Shown here: positions 1 to 8,581 of the stretch, one piece after another
Layout of the letters: every line of letters starts with the position of its first letter
Numbering within the stretch: the first letter of the stretch is position 1
DNA from: Mycolicibacterium neoaurum ATCC 25795
Lineage (GTDB): Bacteria; Actinomycetota; Actinomycetes; Mycobacteriales; Mycobacteriaceae
Direction: 5' to 3'
DNA: 64,000 bases
NCBI RefSeq assembly: GCF_000691525.1
Contig: NZ_JMDW01000008.1
Coordinates: forward strand, 62,001-126,000
Made by a program: the position numbers and the translations under genes
The notes under the pieces: generated by a model
Seen by the model: only the letters and a program-made list of their open reading frames with translations
Told to the model about the DNA's origin: nothing
Databases searched by the model: none

Positions 1-1
1 G

Positions 2-379
2 GTGTTGCTCTTCTGTATCGCGTTCGGTCTCTCGATGGATTACGAGGTCTTCCTGCTCGCGCGGGTCCGCGAGTATTGGTTGGCCTCCGGCCGCACCTCC
101 GCCGATGTCGGTGAGAGCGTGGCGCTAGGCCTGGCACGCACTGGCCGGGTGGTCACCGCCGCGGCGCTGGTGATGTCGATCTCGTTCGCAGCACTCATCG
201 CGGCGAACGTGTCGTTCATGCGGATGTTCGGTCTGGGTCTGACGTTGGCGGTGCTGATGGACGCCACCCTCGTCCGGATGGTCCTGGTGCCTGCCTTCAT
301 GCAGGTGATGGGCCGATGGAACTGGTGGGCGCCCGCCCCACTGGCGCGCCTGCACGACCGGATCGGGCTGCACCACTGA
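2..379 (+). CDS. MmpL/RND-family transporter, C-terminal fragment
   Basis: Only the last 125 residues lie in the window; the gene runs off the left edge, so position 2 is not its real start. The fragment carries the motif SMDYEVFLLARVREYW, the Asp-Tyr pair that MmpL proteins keep in a C-terminal transmembrane helix as the proton-relay site, then two more hydrophobic helices and a short basic and Trp-rich tail. MmpL proteins export lipids or siderophores across the inner membrane using proton motive force. The substrate cannot be told from this fragment. It converges on the nucleobase permease gene with only 21 bases between the stop codons. Confidence 0.85.
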   Translation: MLLFCIAFGLSMDYEVFLLARVREYWLASGRTSADVGESVALGLARTGRVVTAAALVMSISFAALIAANVSFMRMFGLGLTLAVLMDATLVRMVLVPAFMQVMGRWNWWAPAPLARLHDRIGLHH

Positions 380-386
380 GAATGTC

Positions 387-400
387 GCACCGGCCGGTGC
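387..400. terminator. Perfect 14-base palindrome between convergent genes
   Basis: GCACCGGCCGGTGC lies between the converging stop codons of the MmpL fragment and the nucleobase permease. It can form a short GC-rich hairpin on either strand. There is no U tract, so a terminator role is only a possibility. Confidence 0.3.
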
Positions 401-1657
401 TCAATGAACTCGGCGTCCGGCCCCCAGCAGCGTCATGCCGTGGTAGACGACGAGTGCGGCGATGGACCCCAGTGCGATACCGGTGAACGTCAACGAGCCT
501 GCCTGCCAGGTGAAGTCGGCGATGCCGATGATCAGCGGGATGGCAGCCGTCATCTGGTTGACCGGCTTGGAGAAGTCGACGTGGTTGGTCAGCCAGATCC
601 GGACACCCAGCACCCCGACCAGGCCGTAGAGCACGATCGTCGCACCACCGAGCACGCCGGGCGGGATGGCCGAGATCGTCGCACCGACCTTGGGGCACAG
701 GGCCAGCACGATGGCCACCACGGCGGCCACCCAATAGGCGGCGGTCGAATAGATGCGCGTCGCTGCCATCACGCCGATGTTCTCGGCGTACGTCGTGGTG
801 GCCGAGCCGCCACCCGCGCCGGCCAGCACGGTGGCCACACCATCGGCGGCCAACGCCCGGCCCATCAGCGGATCCAGGTCCCTGCCGGTCATCTGGCTCA
901 CCGACTTCACATGCCCGATGTTCTCGGCGACCAGGGCGATCACGGCCGGCAGGAACATCGGCAGGACCGCGAGGCTGACGGTCGGCGTCTGGAACTCCGG
1001 TAGGCCGAACCACGCCGCCTGCGCGATCCCGGAGGTGTCGACCTGACCCAGTACCAGTGCCAGCACGTAGCCCAGCACTACGGCCAGGAAGATGGCCAAC
1101 CTCCCGAGCAGGCCCTTGAAGAAGGCCAGCGCGCCGACCAGCAACACCAGGGTGACCATCCCGACCACGGGACCCTGCTCGAAGTTGTTCTTGGCCGCCG
1201 GCGCCAGGTTGAACCCGATGAGCGCCACCACCGCTCCGGTGACCACCGGAGGCAGCACCACATCCAGCCAGTGCGTGCCGACCAGGTGGACCACCGCGCC
1301 GATGATGATCAGCAGCAGACCCACCGCGATCAGCCCGCCGAGTGCGCTGCCGGTGCCCTGTGCGGTGACGGCCGCGGTCACCGGAGCGATCACCGCGAAG
1401 CTGGACCCCAGATAGCTCGGCAGCCGGTTACCGGTGATGAGCAGGAAGGCGATGGTGCCGACACCCGAGAACAACAGCGTCGTCGCCGGCGGAAAACCGG
1501 TCAGCACGGGCACCAGGAAGGTCGCACCGAACATCGCCACCACATGCTGGGCGCCGATGCCGAGGGTGCGCGGCCAGCTCAATCGTTCGTCGGGGGCGAC
1601 GATATCGGCATCGGGGCCCACGGGCTTCCAACGCGGCGTCACAGACAGCTTTGCCAT
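401..1657 (-). CDS. NCS2-family uracil/xanthine permease
   Basis: 418-residue inner-membrane nucleobase:proton symporter of the UraA/PyrP group. Family hallmarks are visible: the QH pair in helix 1 (GAQHVVAMFGAT), the GSSFAVI loop of helix 3, a transport-site Glu in VAENIGHVKS, and the NAT signature ENIGVMAATR. Length matches UraA (about 430). The frame stays open further upstream, but the ATG at 1657 is preferred: a TACCTT -10 box (1664-1669, minus strand) lies exactly 6 bases before it, so the mRNA is probably leaderless, and the upstream frame would run into the neighbouring aldehyde dehydrogenase gene. Uracil is the likeliest substrate by similarity; xanthine is not excluded. Confidence 0.88.
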   Translation of the reverse strand: MAKLSVTPRWKPVGPDADIVAPDERLSWPRTLGIGAQHVVAMFGATFLVPVLTGFPPATTLLFSGVGTIAFLLITGNRLPSYLGSSFAVIAPVTAAVTAQGTGSALGGLIAVGLLLIIIGAVVHLVGTHWLDVVLPPVVTGAVVALIGFNLAPAAKNNFEQGPVVGMVTLVLLVGALAFFKGLLGRLAIFLAVVLGYVLALVLGQVDTSGIAQAAWFGLPEFQTPTVSLAVLPMFLPAVIALVAENIGHVKSVSQMTGRDLDPLMGRALAADGVATVLAGAGGGSATTTYAENIGVMAATRIYSTAAYWVAAVVAIVLALCPKVGATISAIPPGVLGGATIVLYGLVGVLGVRIWLTNHVDFSKPVNQMTAAIPLIIGIADFTWQAGSLTFTGIALGSIAALVVYHGMTLLGAGRRVH

Positions 1658-1683
1658 CAGGACAAGGTAGCCGGGCTCGATTG

Positions 1684-3045
1684 CTATTGCAGCAGACGGA
1701 TGATCTTCCGGGACAGCGCGGTGTAGGGCGGATACACCAGCCGCGGATCGGGGCGCGTGGACTTGGCCAGTACCGCGCGCCGATGCGACAGTGCCTCGAA
1801 ACCCCACCACCCGTGATAGGCGCCCATGCCGCTGGGGCCGATCCCGCCGAACGGCAACTGCGGCACCAGACAATGCATGATCGCGTGATTGACCACCGCA
1901 CCACCGGATTGGGTCCGATCGATCACGTCCTCGGCCAGCTCCGGCGTCTCGGTGAACACGTAGAGGGCCAGTGGCCGTGGCCGGTGCCGGACGAAGTCGA
2001 CGGCCTCGGAAACCGAGTCGACCGTGATGATCGGCAGGATGGGACCGAAGATCTCGTCGGACATCACCGCATCACTGGGCCCCGGATCGAGGATCACGGT
2101 CGGTTCGATGCGCAGGGACACCTCATCGGAGCCGCCACCGGTGACCACCTGACCACTGGTGTCCGCGATCAGTGCCGTCAACCGATCGAACTGGCGTCGG
2201 TTGACGATGGGCAGGTCGGGCGTGCTACTGAACTCGGCGATCGTCGCGCACAGCGCGGTCACCAGCTCCGCGGCGACGGACCGCTCGACGAGGATGTAGT
2301 CCGGCGCGATGCAGGTCTGCCCCGAGTTCACCAATTTGGTGTGCGCCAACCGACGGGCCGTGACCGCGATATCGGCGTCGGCTGCCACGATCGCCGGGCT
2401 CTTGCCGCCCAGCTCAAGGGTGACCGGTGTCAGGGTGGGTGCGGCACCGGCCATGATCTTCCGCCCGACCTCGGTGCCGCCCGTGAACAGGACATGATCG
2501 AAACCCTGTGCCAGCAGGTCCTGGGTAACCCGGGCGTCGCCCTCGACGACGGTGATCGCCTCGGTGTCCAGATAACGCGGCACCAGCCGGGCTATCAGCG
2601 CGGAGGTCGCCGGGGCGAGCTCCGATGGTTTGATCACCACGGTGTTGCCGGCCGCCACCGCCGATACCACCGGCGCCATCGCCAGGTAGAACGGGTAGTT
2701 CCAGGGACCGATCACCAGGACCGCACCCTTGGGGTCGTACTGCACCCAGGCGCGAGCCGGATGCTGGCTGATCGGAACCGATACCCGCCGCCTGCGCATC
2801 CACCTGCGAATTCTCTTGCGCGCGAACGCCGCCTCGGCCTTGGTGGGTTGCACATCACCCATCCACGCCTCCATGGCCGGGCGGCCGAGGTCGGAGAGCA
2901 GGGCCGCGGCGATGGCCTGCTCCTGCTCGTCGCACATGCGCTCGATGGCGCGCAATTGCTCGATGCGCCATTCCGCAGGGCGGGTGCGCCCGGTGTCGAA
3001 GACCGTGCGCGCGTGCGGGGTTCGAAGCTGTGTGCTCATGGGCAT
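1684..3045 (-). CDS. Class 3-like (coniferyl-type) aldehyde dehydrogenase
   Basis: 453-residue NAD(P)-dependent aldehyde dehydrogenase oxidising an aldehyde to an acid. The PWNYPFY segment (about 114-120), the general base Glu211 in LELGGKSP and the nucleophile Cys245 in NSGQTCIAPDY are present. The short N-terminus and C-terminal membrane-type tail resemble ALDH3 and coniferyl-aldehyde dehydrogenase (CalB) rather than the longer betaine or succinate-semialdehyde enzymes. It is the last gene of a three-gene operon after an acyl-CoA ligase and an SDR, 3 bases downstream of the SDR stop. A second ATG two codons in (3039) is an alternative start. The true aldehyde is unknown. Confidence 0.85.
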   Translation of the reverse strand: MPMSTQLRTPHARTVFDTGRTRPAEWRIEQLRAIERMCDEQEQAIAAALLSDLGRPAMEAWMGDVQPTKAEAAFARKRIRRWMRRRRVSVPISQHPARAWVQYDPKGAVLVIGPWNYPFYLAMAPVVSAVAAGNTVVIKPSELAPATSALIARLVPRYLDTEAITVVEGDARVTQDLLAQGFDHVLFTGGTEVGRKIMAGAAPTLTPVTLELGGKSPAIVAADADIAVTARRLAHTKLVNSGQTCIAPDYILVERSVAAELVTALCATIAEFSSTPDLPIVNRRQFDRLTALIADTSGQVVTGGGSDEVSLRIEPTVILDPGPSDAVMSDEIFGPILPIITVDSVSEAVDFVRHRPRPLALYVFTETPELAEDVIDRTQSGGAVVNHAIMHCLVPQLPFGGIGPSGMGAYHGWWGFEALSHRRAVLAKSTRPDPRLVYPPYTALSRKIIRLLQ

Positions 3046-3048
3046 GCC

Positions 3049-3843
3049 CTAGCGCATTTCCGGTGCGGGGATGACGCCGGCGGCAACCGCCGCCATGCCG
3101 CCACCGTCGACGGCCAGTGTCTGACCGTTGACCCAACCGGCGTCGGCGGAGATCAGATAGGCGACCGCCCCGGCGATGTCCTCGGGTGTGGCATGCCTGC
3201 CGAGCAGCGCCTTGGCACCGTCGAGGGTGTCCTTGCCCATCGTCTCCTCGAAATCGGCGAGGATCGGCGTTTCCACCGGACCGGGCAGGACCGCGTTGAT
3301 ACGCAACCCCCGTTGCGCGAACTCCAGGGCCTTGGCCATCGTGTAGACGGTGGCGACCTCCTTGGAGAAGTTGTAGGCATTGCCCGTCTGCGGGTTCTCG
3401 GCGAACCAACGTGCACCCTCGACGAAGCCGTCGGTGGCCAGCAGCGCCTGGATTGCGGGCATCCTTGCCGGCCAGCCGAATCCGGCGATCGAGGACACCA
3501 CCACCACGGAACCGCCGTCGCGGAGCCGGTCGATCAGGGATTCGGTGAGGTGGCGCACCGCCAGCACGTTCACCGCGATCACCGTGGCCGCGGGTGCGGT
3601 GCCGGGGACGCCTGCGACGTTGATCAGCGCGTCGAACGAACCGTCCAGCTGGGCCACTGCGGCATCGATGCTCTGCGGGTCCGCCAGATCGACCGCGATA
3701 TGGTGCTTGACCGCCGCCGACGGGGTGTTGCGGTCGAGGCTGATCACCTCTGCGCCGCCGGCGACCAACCGTTCGGCGACGGCCTGCCCGATACCGGATG
3801 CGGCGCCGGTGACGATGTAGCGCTTGTGGGATGTGGCGGTCAT
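3049..3843 (-). CDS. SDR-family alcohol dehydrogenase (3-alpha-HSD / coniferyl alcohol dehydrogenase-like)
   Basis: 264-residue classical short-chain dehydrogenase. The cofactor motif TGAASGIG is at 12-19, the catalytic Ser near 118 and the YNFSK pair Tyr157/Lys161. The long insert before the active-site Tyr and the VDGGGMAA end resemble 3-alpha-hydroxysteroid dehydrogenase and CalA-type proteins. Its start overlaps the ligase stop by 4 bases (ATGA). With the downstream aldehyde dehydrogenase and upstream ligase it would give an alcohol to aldehyde to acid to acyl-CoA sequence; that pathway is inferred from gene order and family only. Confidence 0.85.
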   Translation of the reverse strand: MTATSHKRYIVTGAASGIGQAVAERLVAGGAEVISLDRNTPSAAVKHHIAVDLADPQSIDAAVAQLDGSFDALINVAGVPGTAPAATVIAVNVLAVRHLTESLIDRLRDGGSVVVVSSIAGFGWPARMPAIQALLATDGFVEGARWFAENPQTGNAYNFSKEVATVYTMAKALEFAQRGLRINAVLPGPVETPILADFEETMGKDTLDGAKALLGRHATPEDIAGAVAYLISADAGWVNGQTLAVDGGGMAAVAAGVIPAPEMR

Positions 3844-5387
3844 GCCGGGCTCCTCGTGGTGTCGGTGTAGCGGGCTTTGAGCTTGCCCTTGATCAGTTTT
3901 CCGGTGGGTGTACGTGGCAACGAGTCGACGAAGTCGACCGTGCGGGGTGCCTTGTAGTGGGCGACGCGGTCGCGGACGTAGTCGATGAGATCCGCGGCGA
4001 GGTCGTCGCCCGCGCTGAATCCGGGCCGGAGTGCGACGACGGCCTTGACCTGTTCCCCCATCTCGGGATCGGGGACACCGATCACTGCGACGTCGAATAC
4101 CGCCGGGTGCATGGTCAAAACGTTCTCGGTTTCCTGCGGATAGATGTTCACCCCGCCGGAGATGATCATGAACGACTTGCGGTCGGTCAGGAAGAGATAA
4201 CCGTCCTCGTCGACGTAGCCGAGATCGCCCACGGTGGTCCAGTTCTCGTGCCTCGGGTGCTGGGCCTCGCGGGTCTTGTCCGCGTCGTTGTGGTAGACGA
4301 AGGGCATGGCTTCGCGCTCGAAGTAGACGGTGCCGACCTCGCCCGCCGGGAGTTCGGCACCGGCGTCATCGCAGATGTGGATGGTGCCCAGTACCGCACG
4401 TCCCACCGACCCGCGCTTGGTGCCCCATTCCGCGGAGTTCATCATCGTCATCCCGTGCGCCTCGGTGGCGCTGTAGTACTCCACCAGGATCGGGCCCCAC
4501 CAGTCGAGCACGGCGTCCTTGACTTCGGGTGGGCATGGGGCGCCGGCGTGGACGACGGTGCGCAGCGAGGACAGGTCATACCGCGACCGGATCTCGTTCG
4601 GCAGTTGCAGCAAGCGGACGAACATCGTGGGCACCATCTGCGTCATGGTCACCCGATGGGTCTCGATGGCCGCCAGGATCTTCTCGGCGTCGAACTTCTC
4701 CATCAGGATCACCGTCGCGCCGAGCGCCTGCATGCCTGCGCAGTATTTCAGCGGTGCGGCGTGATAGATCGGGGCGGGGGAAAGGTAGACGGCGTCCGGC
4801 CCGATATCGAAGACGTTCTGCAGCACCGCCAGGACCGGGTCGCCCGGCTCGTCGACCTGGATGGGCAGCAGGTGCGGTTTGATGCCCTTCGGGCGGCCGG
4901 TGGTCCCCGACGAATACAGCATGTCCGCACCGCGCGGTTGATCGGTCAGCGGGGGAACCGCCGCGTCCAGCAGTTCGCGGTAGGGCCGGTAGCCGTCGAT
5001 ATCACCGCCGAAGGCATAACGCGCCACGTCGCCCGGTATCTCGTCGAGCACCAGTGCACCGAGCTCTGCCAGTGCACCCGAGACGAAGAATGCCTTCGCT
5101 CCGCTGTCGGTGACGATGTATCCGGCCTCGGGCGCGGTCAGGTGGTGGTTGACCGCCGTCGCATACAGACCCGAACGCAATGCGGCCCAATAGATGACGA
5201 ACACCTCGGCGGTGTTGTCGGCCAGGATGGCGATGACATCGCCGCGGCGCAGGCCCGCGGCATGCAATGCGGCGGCGATCTGGGCCGAGCGGGTGTCCAG
5301 GTCGCCGTAGGTCAGGGTGTCGCCGCTGCCGGCCATGACGACCGCGGGTCGGTGCGGATCGGCGGCGGCGTGAGTTCCGGGAAACAC
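3840..5387 (-). CDS. AMP-binding acyl-CoA synthetase (FadD-type)
   Basis: 515-residue class I adenylate-forming enzyme that activates a carboxylic acid to its CoA thioester through an acyl-AMP. The P-loop-like motif YSSGTTGRPKGIK is at about 158-170, the GDLGYVDEDGYLFLTDR hinge motif is in the second half, and the catalytic Lys lies in PRTPTGKLIKGK near the C-terminus. The start is GTG 5387, preceded by AAGGAGA (5391-5397), a strong though closely spaced ribosome site. It is first in the operon with the SDR and aldehyde dehydrogenase, and a palindrome-bearing promoter lies about 75-115 bases upstream. The acyl substrate is unknown; an aromatic or branched acid would suit the neighbours. Confidence 0.88.
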   Translation of the reverse strand: MFPGTHAAADPHRPAVVMAGSGDTLTYGDLDTRSAQIAAALHAAGLRRGDVIAILADNTAEVFVIYWAALRSGLYATAVNHHLTAPEAGYIVTDSGAKAFFVSGALAELGALVLDEIPGDVARYAFGGDIDGYRPYRELLDAAVPPLTDQPRGADMLYSSGTTGRPKGIKPHLLPIQVDEPGDPVLAVLQNVFDIGPDAVYLSPAPIYHAAPLKYCAGMQALGATVILMEKFDAEKILAAIETHRVTMTQMVPTMFVRLLQLPNEIRSRYDLSSLRTVVHAGAPCPPEVKDAVLDWWGPILVEYYSATEAHGMTMMNSAEWGTKRGSVGRAVLGTIHICDDAGAELPAGEVGTVYFEREAMPFVYHNDADKTREAQHPRHENWTTVGDLGYVDEDGYLFLTDRKSFMIISGGVNIYPQETENVLTMHPAVFDVAVIGVPDPEMGEQVKAVVALRPGFSAGDDLAADLIDYVRDRVAHYKAPRTVDFVDSLPRTPTGKLIKGKLKARYTDTTRSPA

Positions 5388-5458
5388 ATATCTCCTTGCG
5401 GTGCGGGCGCGAGCGGTGCCCGCTCATCGTGATCGGCGCCACAGCCCGCGACGCTAGG

Positions 5459-5500
5459 ACGGTAAACGCTGGCGAGACAGTATGTCAAGACACACTGTCT
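5459..5500 (-). promoter_or_regulatory. Promoter with embedded 26-base operator palindrome, upstream of the ligase/SDR/ALDH operon
   Basis: The arms AGACAGTATGTC (5475-5486) and GACACACTGTCT (5489-5500) form a near-perfect palindrome with one mismatch and a 2-base centre. On the minus strand TTGACA (5483-5488) is followed 18 bases later by TACCGT (5459-5464), giving a good mycobacterial promoter whose -35 box lies in the palindrome centre. A repressor bound here should block RNA polymerase. No regulator gene is adjacent. Confidence 0.65.
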
Positions 5501-5525
5501 AATTTTGGTGCCGGACGGCCGGTGG

Positions 5526-6737
5526 CTATGCCCTGGAGCGGCGGACCAGGTACAGGGTGACGCCGAGCGCGATCACCGCGGACCCGATGAGGACCGAATC
5601 GGTGGGCAGGGTGCATGCCAGCACCGCACATCCGGTCAGCCCGATCGCCGGGATCACCCGCCGGGACGGCTGCAACGTCCAGGCGCTGGCATTGGCGATG
5701 GCGTAGTACACCAGCACCGCGAACGACGAGAACCCGATCGCCCCACGAAGATCGACAACCGCCGCCAGGACCGCGACGACGACTCCGACCGCGATCTCGG
5801 CGCGATGCGGTCCGCCGAACCGCGGATGCACCGCGGACAGCGCACCGGGCAGGTGCCGGTCACGTGCCATTGCCAGCGTGGTGCGAGAGACGCCGAGGAT
5901 CAACGCGAGCAGCGATCCGAGGGCGGCCACCGCGGCTCCGACGCGGACGACCGCAGCCAGTTCGGGATGTCCGGCCACCGATACGGCCTGGGCCAATGGC
6001 GCTGTCGCCATGGCCAGGCCGGTACCGCCGAGCACCGAGAGCACGGCGACGGCGACCACTGCGTACACCAGCAGCGCGATGCCCAGTGCGATGGGTATGG
6101 CGCGGGGAATGGTGCGGGCCGGATCGCGAACCTCCTCACCGAGGGTGGCGATGCGGGCATAACCGGCGAACGCGAAGAACAGCAACCCGGCGGCCTGCAG
6201 GACACCCCATGAGCCGGTGTCGGTGTCGAGCGCCAGATTCGCGGGAGCTCCGGCGCCGCTCAGTACGATCGCCACGACGGCCAGCACCGCGAGCACCATG
6301 GCGACGATCACCCGGGTCAGCAAAGCCGACTTCTGCACGCCCGCATAGTTCACTGCCGTCAGCGCGACCACCGCGGCGACCGCCACGGCATGCGCATACT
6401 GCGGCCACGCGTAGACGCCGACCGTCAGGGCCATCGCGGCACACGAGGCCGTCTTCCCCACGATGAAACACCAGCCCGCGGTGTGACCCCAGAACGCGCC
6501 GAGGCGTTCCCGGCCGTAGACATAACTGCCACCGGACTGGGGATAGATCGCGGCGAGCCGTGCCGTGGACGTCGCGTTGCAGTAGGCCACCACCGCGGCG
6601 ACGGCCAGCCCGATCAGCAGCCCGGAGCCGGCGGCTGCGGCGGCGGGCCCGAGTGCGACGAAGATGCCGGCCCCAACCATCGATCCCAGGCCGATGACGA
6701 CGGCGTCGAACGTGCCGAGCCGGCGCTGCATGTGCAC
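5526..6737 (-). CDS. APC-superfamily amino acid permease
   Basis: 403-residue polytopic membrane protein starting with the APC signature (TFDAVVIGLGSMVGAGIFVALGP), whose Gly-rich unwound helix 1 binds the substrate amine. About 11-12 hydrophobic helices follow, including SGGSYVYGRE in helix 3. It is short for the family (about 450-500), mostly from loop and C-terminal trimming. The start is GTG 6737 because TACACT (6744-6749, minus strand) lies exactly 6 bases upstream, as in leaderless genes; an ATG two codons later (6731) is possible. Substrate unknown. Confidence 0.82.
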   Translation of the reverse strand: MHMQRRLGTFDAVVIGLGSMVGAGIFVALGPAAAAAGSGLLIGLAVAAVVAYCNATSTARLAAIYPQSGGSYVYGRERLGAFWGHTAGWCFIVGKTASCAAMALTVGVYAWPQYAHAVAVAAVVALTAVNYAGVQKSALLTRVIVAMVLAVLAVVAIVLSGAGAPANLALDTDTGSWGVLQAAGLLFFAFAGYARIATLGEEVRDPARTIPRAIPIALGIALLVYAVVAVAVLSVLGGTGLAMATAPLAQAVSVAGHPELAAVVRVGAAVAALGSLLALILGVSRTTLAMARDRHLPGALSAVHPRFGGPHRAEIAVGVVVAVLAAVVDLRGAIGFSSFAVLVYYAIANASAWTLQPSRRVIPAIGLTGCAVLACTLPTDSVLIGSAVIALGVTLYLVRRSRA

Positions 6738-6755
6738 GCGGAAAGTGTAGAGCCG

Positions 6756-7025
6756 CTACCTGTTCCGTGCAGCGTTGAAGCCCAGGTACCCGACGTAGCC
6801 CACCGCGCCGAGGAGCGCCAGCTTGCGCGTCTTGGGCACCAGCAGGCCCACGCCGAGGGCGGTCTCGATGGTGCCGTTGGTCTTGATGTGGCGCGCGGTG
6901 TCGGTCGGGAAAGCAGGCTTGGTGATCGATTCGAACAGTTGCGGTGCGACGAAGTGGGCCAGACCGGCGCCGACCAGTGACACCCCGGCGAACGTGACGC
7001 CCGGCGAACTCTTCTTCTCGGTCAA
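6756..7025 (-). CDS. Small DoxX-like membrane protein
   Basis: 89-residue protein with about three hydrophobic segments: VSLVGAGLAHFVAP, IETALGVGLLVP and LALLGAVGYVGYLGF. The pattern resembles small DoxX/COG4270 membrane proteins common in mycobacteria, which have no established reaction. The start codon is an unusual TTG at 7025, supported by GAGAGGAAA about 6 bases upstream and by the lack of a better in-frame start. It lies 50 bases after the monooxygenase on the same strand and may be cotranscribed with it. Confidence 0.6.
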   Translation of the reverse strand: MTEKKSSPGVTFAGVSLVGAGLAHFVAPQLFESITKPAFPTDTARHIKTNGTIETALGVGLLVPKTRKLALLGAVGYVGYLGFNAARNR

Positions 7026-7075
7026 CGGATTTCCTCTCGGCAGTTGGTTGGTGGCTCGTTCAGCTGATGGCTTGT

Positions 7076-8563
7076 TCAGTTGATTGCGTAGTCGCTAAGG
7101 GGGAACTCGGAGGCTTCCCGGATGGCGGTGTCGGTGGTGGTGGGCCGCAACAGCGTGGGCTCACCGGCGGGGTTGTAGTAGTAGGACCGCGCGCTGGCGC
7201 AGTTGCCCAGGGTGAACAGCGAATTGCCCAGCAGATCGGTCATCCGGTCCAGGTAGCGGCTGTTCGCCTCCTCGGTGACCTCGAAGGTGGTCGCGCCGCG
7301 GCGCTGCACCTCGGAGAACAGCCGGTCCATCAACCGCATCTGGTACTCCATGGTGTTGAAGAAGTTCAGCCCGAGGAAGGCGTACGGGCTGGCCAGACTC
7401 AGGTAGTTCGGGAAGTACGGCATGGACACGCCCTGGTAGGCCTGGAAACGCGTTTCGCGCCACCACTTCCCGAGGTTGCGGCCCTCGCGACCGATGACCT
7501 CGATTGCCGGGAAGTTGGCCTCCCACAGATCGAACCCGGTTGCCAGCACCAGGGTATCGACCTCGTTCTTGGTGCCGTCCTTGGCGACGATGCCGTCGGT
7601 TTGGATGTGATCGATCCCGGCATCCTGCAGGTGGACGTTGTCCCTGGTGAATGCGCGGTAGTAACCGTTGCTGAATGTCGGTCGTTTGCAACCGAAGTCG
7701 TAGTCCGGGGTGAGCCGCCGCCGCAGATCCTTGTCCCTGATGGTGAGGAAGCGGTGCAGCTTGGACAGGTCGGCGGCCGAGATGTTGCCGCGTCCGCGGA
7801 AGGTCTTGTAGTAGACGACGCCGATTGTCACCATCCACTCGTAGATCGAGTCGGTGAGCCAGCGCAGCGCCCGCTGGGTGGCCGGGATACGGGCGAACAG
7901 CTTCTTGGTCCGCGGGCCGAAGCGCAGATCGATCTTGGGCACCACCCAGATGGGGGTTCGCTGGTACACCGTGAGGTCGGCCGCGGCTTTCGCCAGCTCC
8001 GGGATGAGCTGGACTGCCGTGGCACCCGTGCCGATGATCGCGATACGCCGGCCGGCCGGGTCGAAATCGTCATCCCACTGCGCGGTGTGGATGACGTTGC
8101 CCGCGAAGCTGTCGATGCCCGAGATATCGGGCAGCTTGGGCTGGGACAGGAAACCGGTCGCTGTGATGAGATACCGGGTCGTCAGCGTCTCGCTCGTCGA
8201 CCCATCGGAGACGACGCTCACCTGCCACGCCTTGGCATCCTCATCCCAACGGGCACCGTGGACCACGGTGTTGAACCGGATGTGGCGGCGGACGTCGTAC
8301 TTGTCGGCCACATCGTCGGCATACTTCTTGATCTCCGGACCGGTCGAGAACAACCGCGACCAGTTCGGGTTCGGCTCGAAGTAATAGGAGTAGGTGGTGG
8401 TCGGGACGTCGACGGCCAGACCGGGATAGTGGTTCACATACCAGGTGCCGCCGAGATCGTCTTCTCTGTCGAGCAGGACGATGTTGTCGATCCCCAGCCG
8501 TTTGAGCTGGATGGCGGCACCTATACCGGCGAAACCGGCGCCCACGATGACGGCGTCAAACAT
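7076..8563 (-). CDS. Flavin-containing Baeyer-Villiger-type monooxygenase (EthA-like)
   Basis: 495-residue FAD- and NADPH-dependent monooxygenase inserting oxygen next to ketones or on sulfur or nitrogen. The FAD Rossmann motif GAGFAGIG is at 8-15. The Baeyer-Villiger fingerprint FxGxxxHxxxW[PD] is met by F153-G155-H159-W163-D164, and the NADPH-binding GTGATAVQ is at about 178-185. Length is close to EthA (489), the mycobacterial enzyme that activates ethionamide, but identity with EthA is not claimed. A TACCGT box (8571-8576, minus strand) sits 7 bases before the ATG, indicating a leaderless message. Confidence 0.88.
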   Translation of the reverse strand: MFDAVIVGAGFAGIGAAIQLKRLGIDNIVLLDREDDLGGTWYVNHYPGLAVDVPTTTYSYYFEPNPNWSRLFSTGPEIKKYADDVADKYDVRRHIRFNTVVHGARWDEDAKAWQVSVVSDGSTSETLTTRYLITATGFLSQPKLPDISGIDSFAGNVIHTAQWDDDFDPAGRRIAIIGTGATAVQLIPELAKAAADLTVYQRTPIWVVPKIDLRFGPRTKKLFARIPATQRALRWLTDSIYEWMVTIGVVYYKTFRGRGNISAADLSKLHRFLTIRDKDLRRRLTPDYDFGCKRPTFSNGYYRAFTRDNVHLQDAGIDHIQTDGIVAKDGTKNEVDTLVLATGFDLWEANFPAIEVIGREGRNLGKWWRETRFQAYQGVSMPYFPNYLSLASPYAFLGLNFFNTMEYQMRLMDRLFSEVQRRGATTFEVTEEANSRYLDRMTDLLGNSLFTLGNCASARSYYYNPAGEPTLLRPTTTDTAIREASEFPLSDYAIN

Positions 8564-8581
8564 GGTTGAAACGGTACCTCG

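Noticed and set aside
1651..3870. 739-residue plus-strand open frame
   Set aside because: It is the antisense shadow of the aldehyde dehydrogenase and SDR genes. The protein is Gly/Arg/His-rich without a domain, as expected for mirror frames in high-GC DNA.
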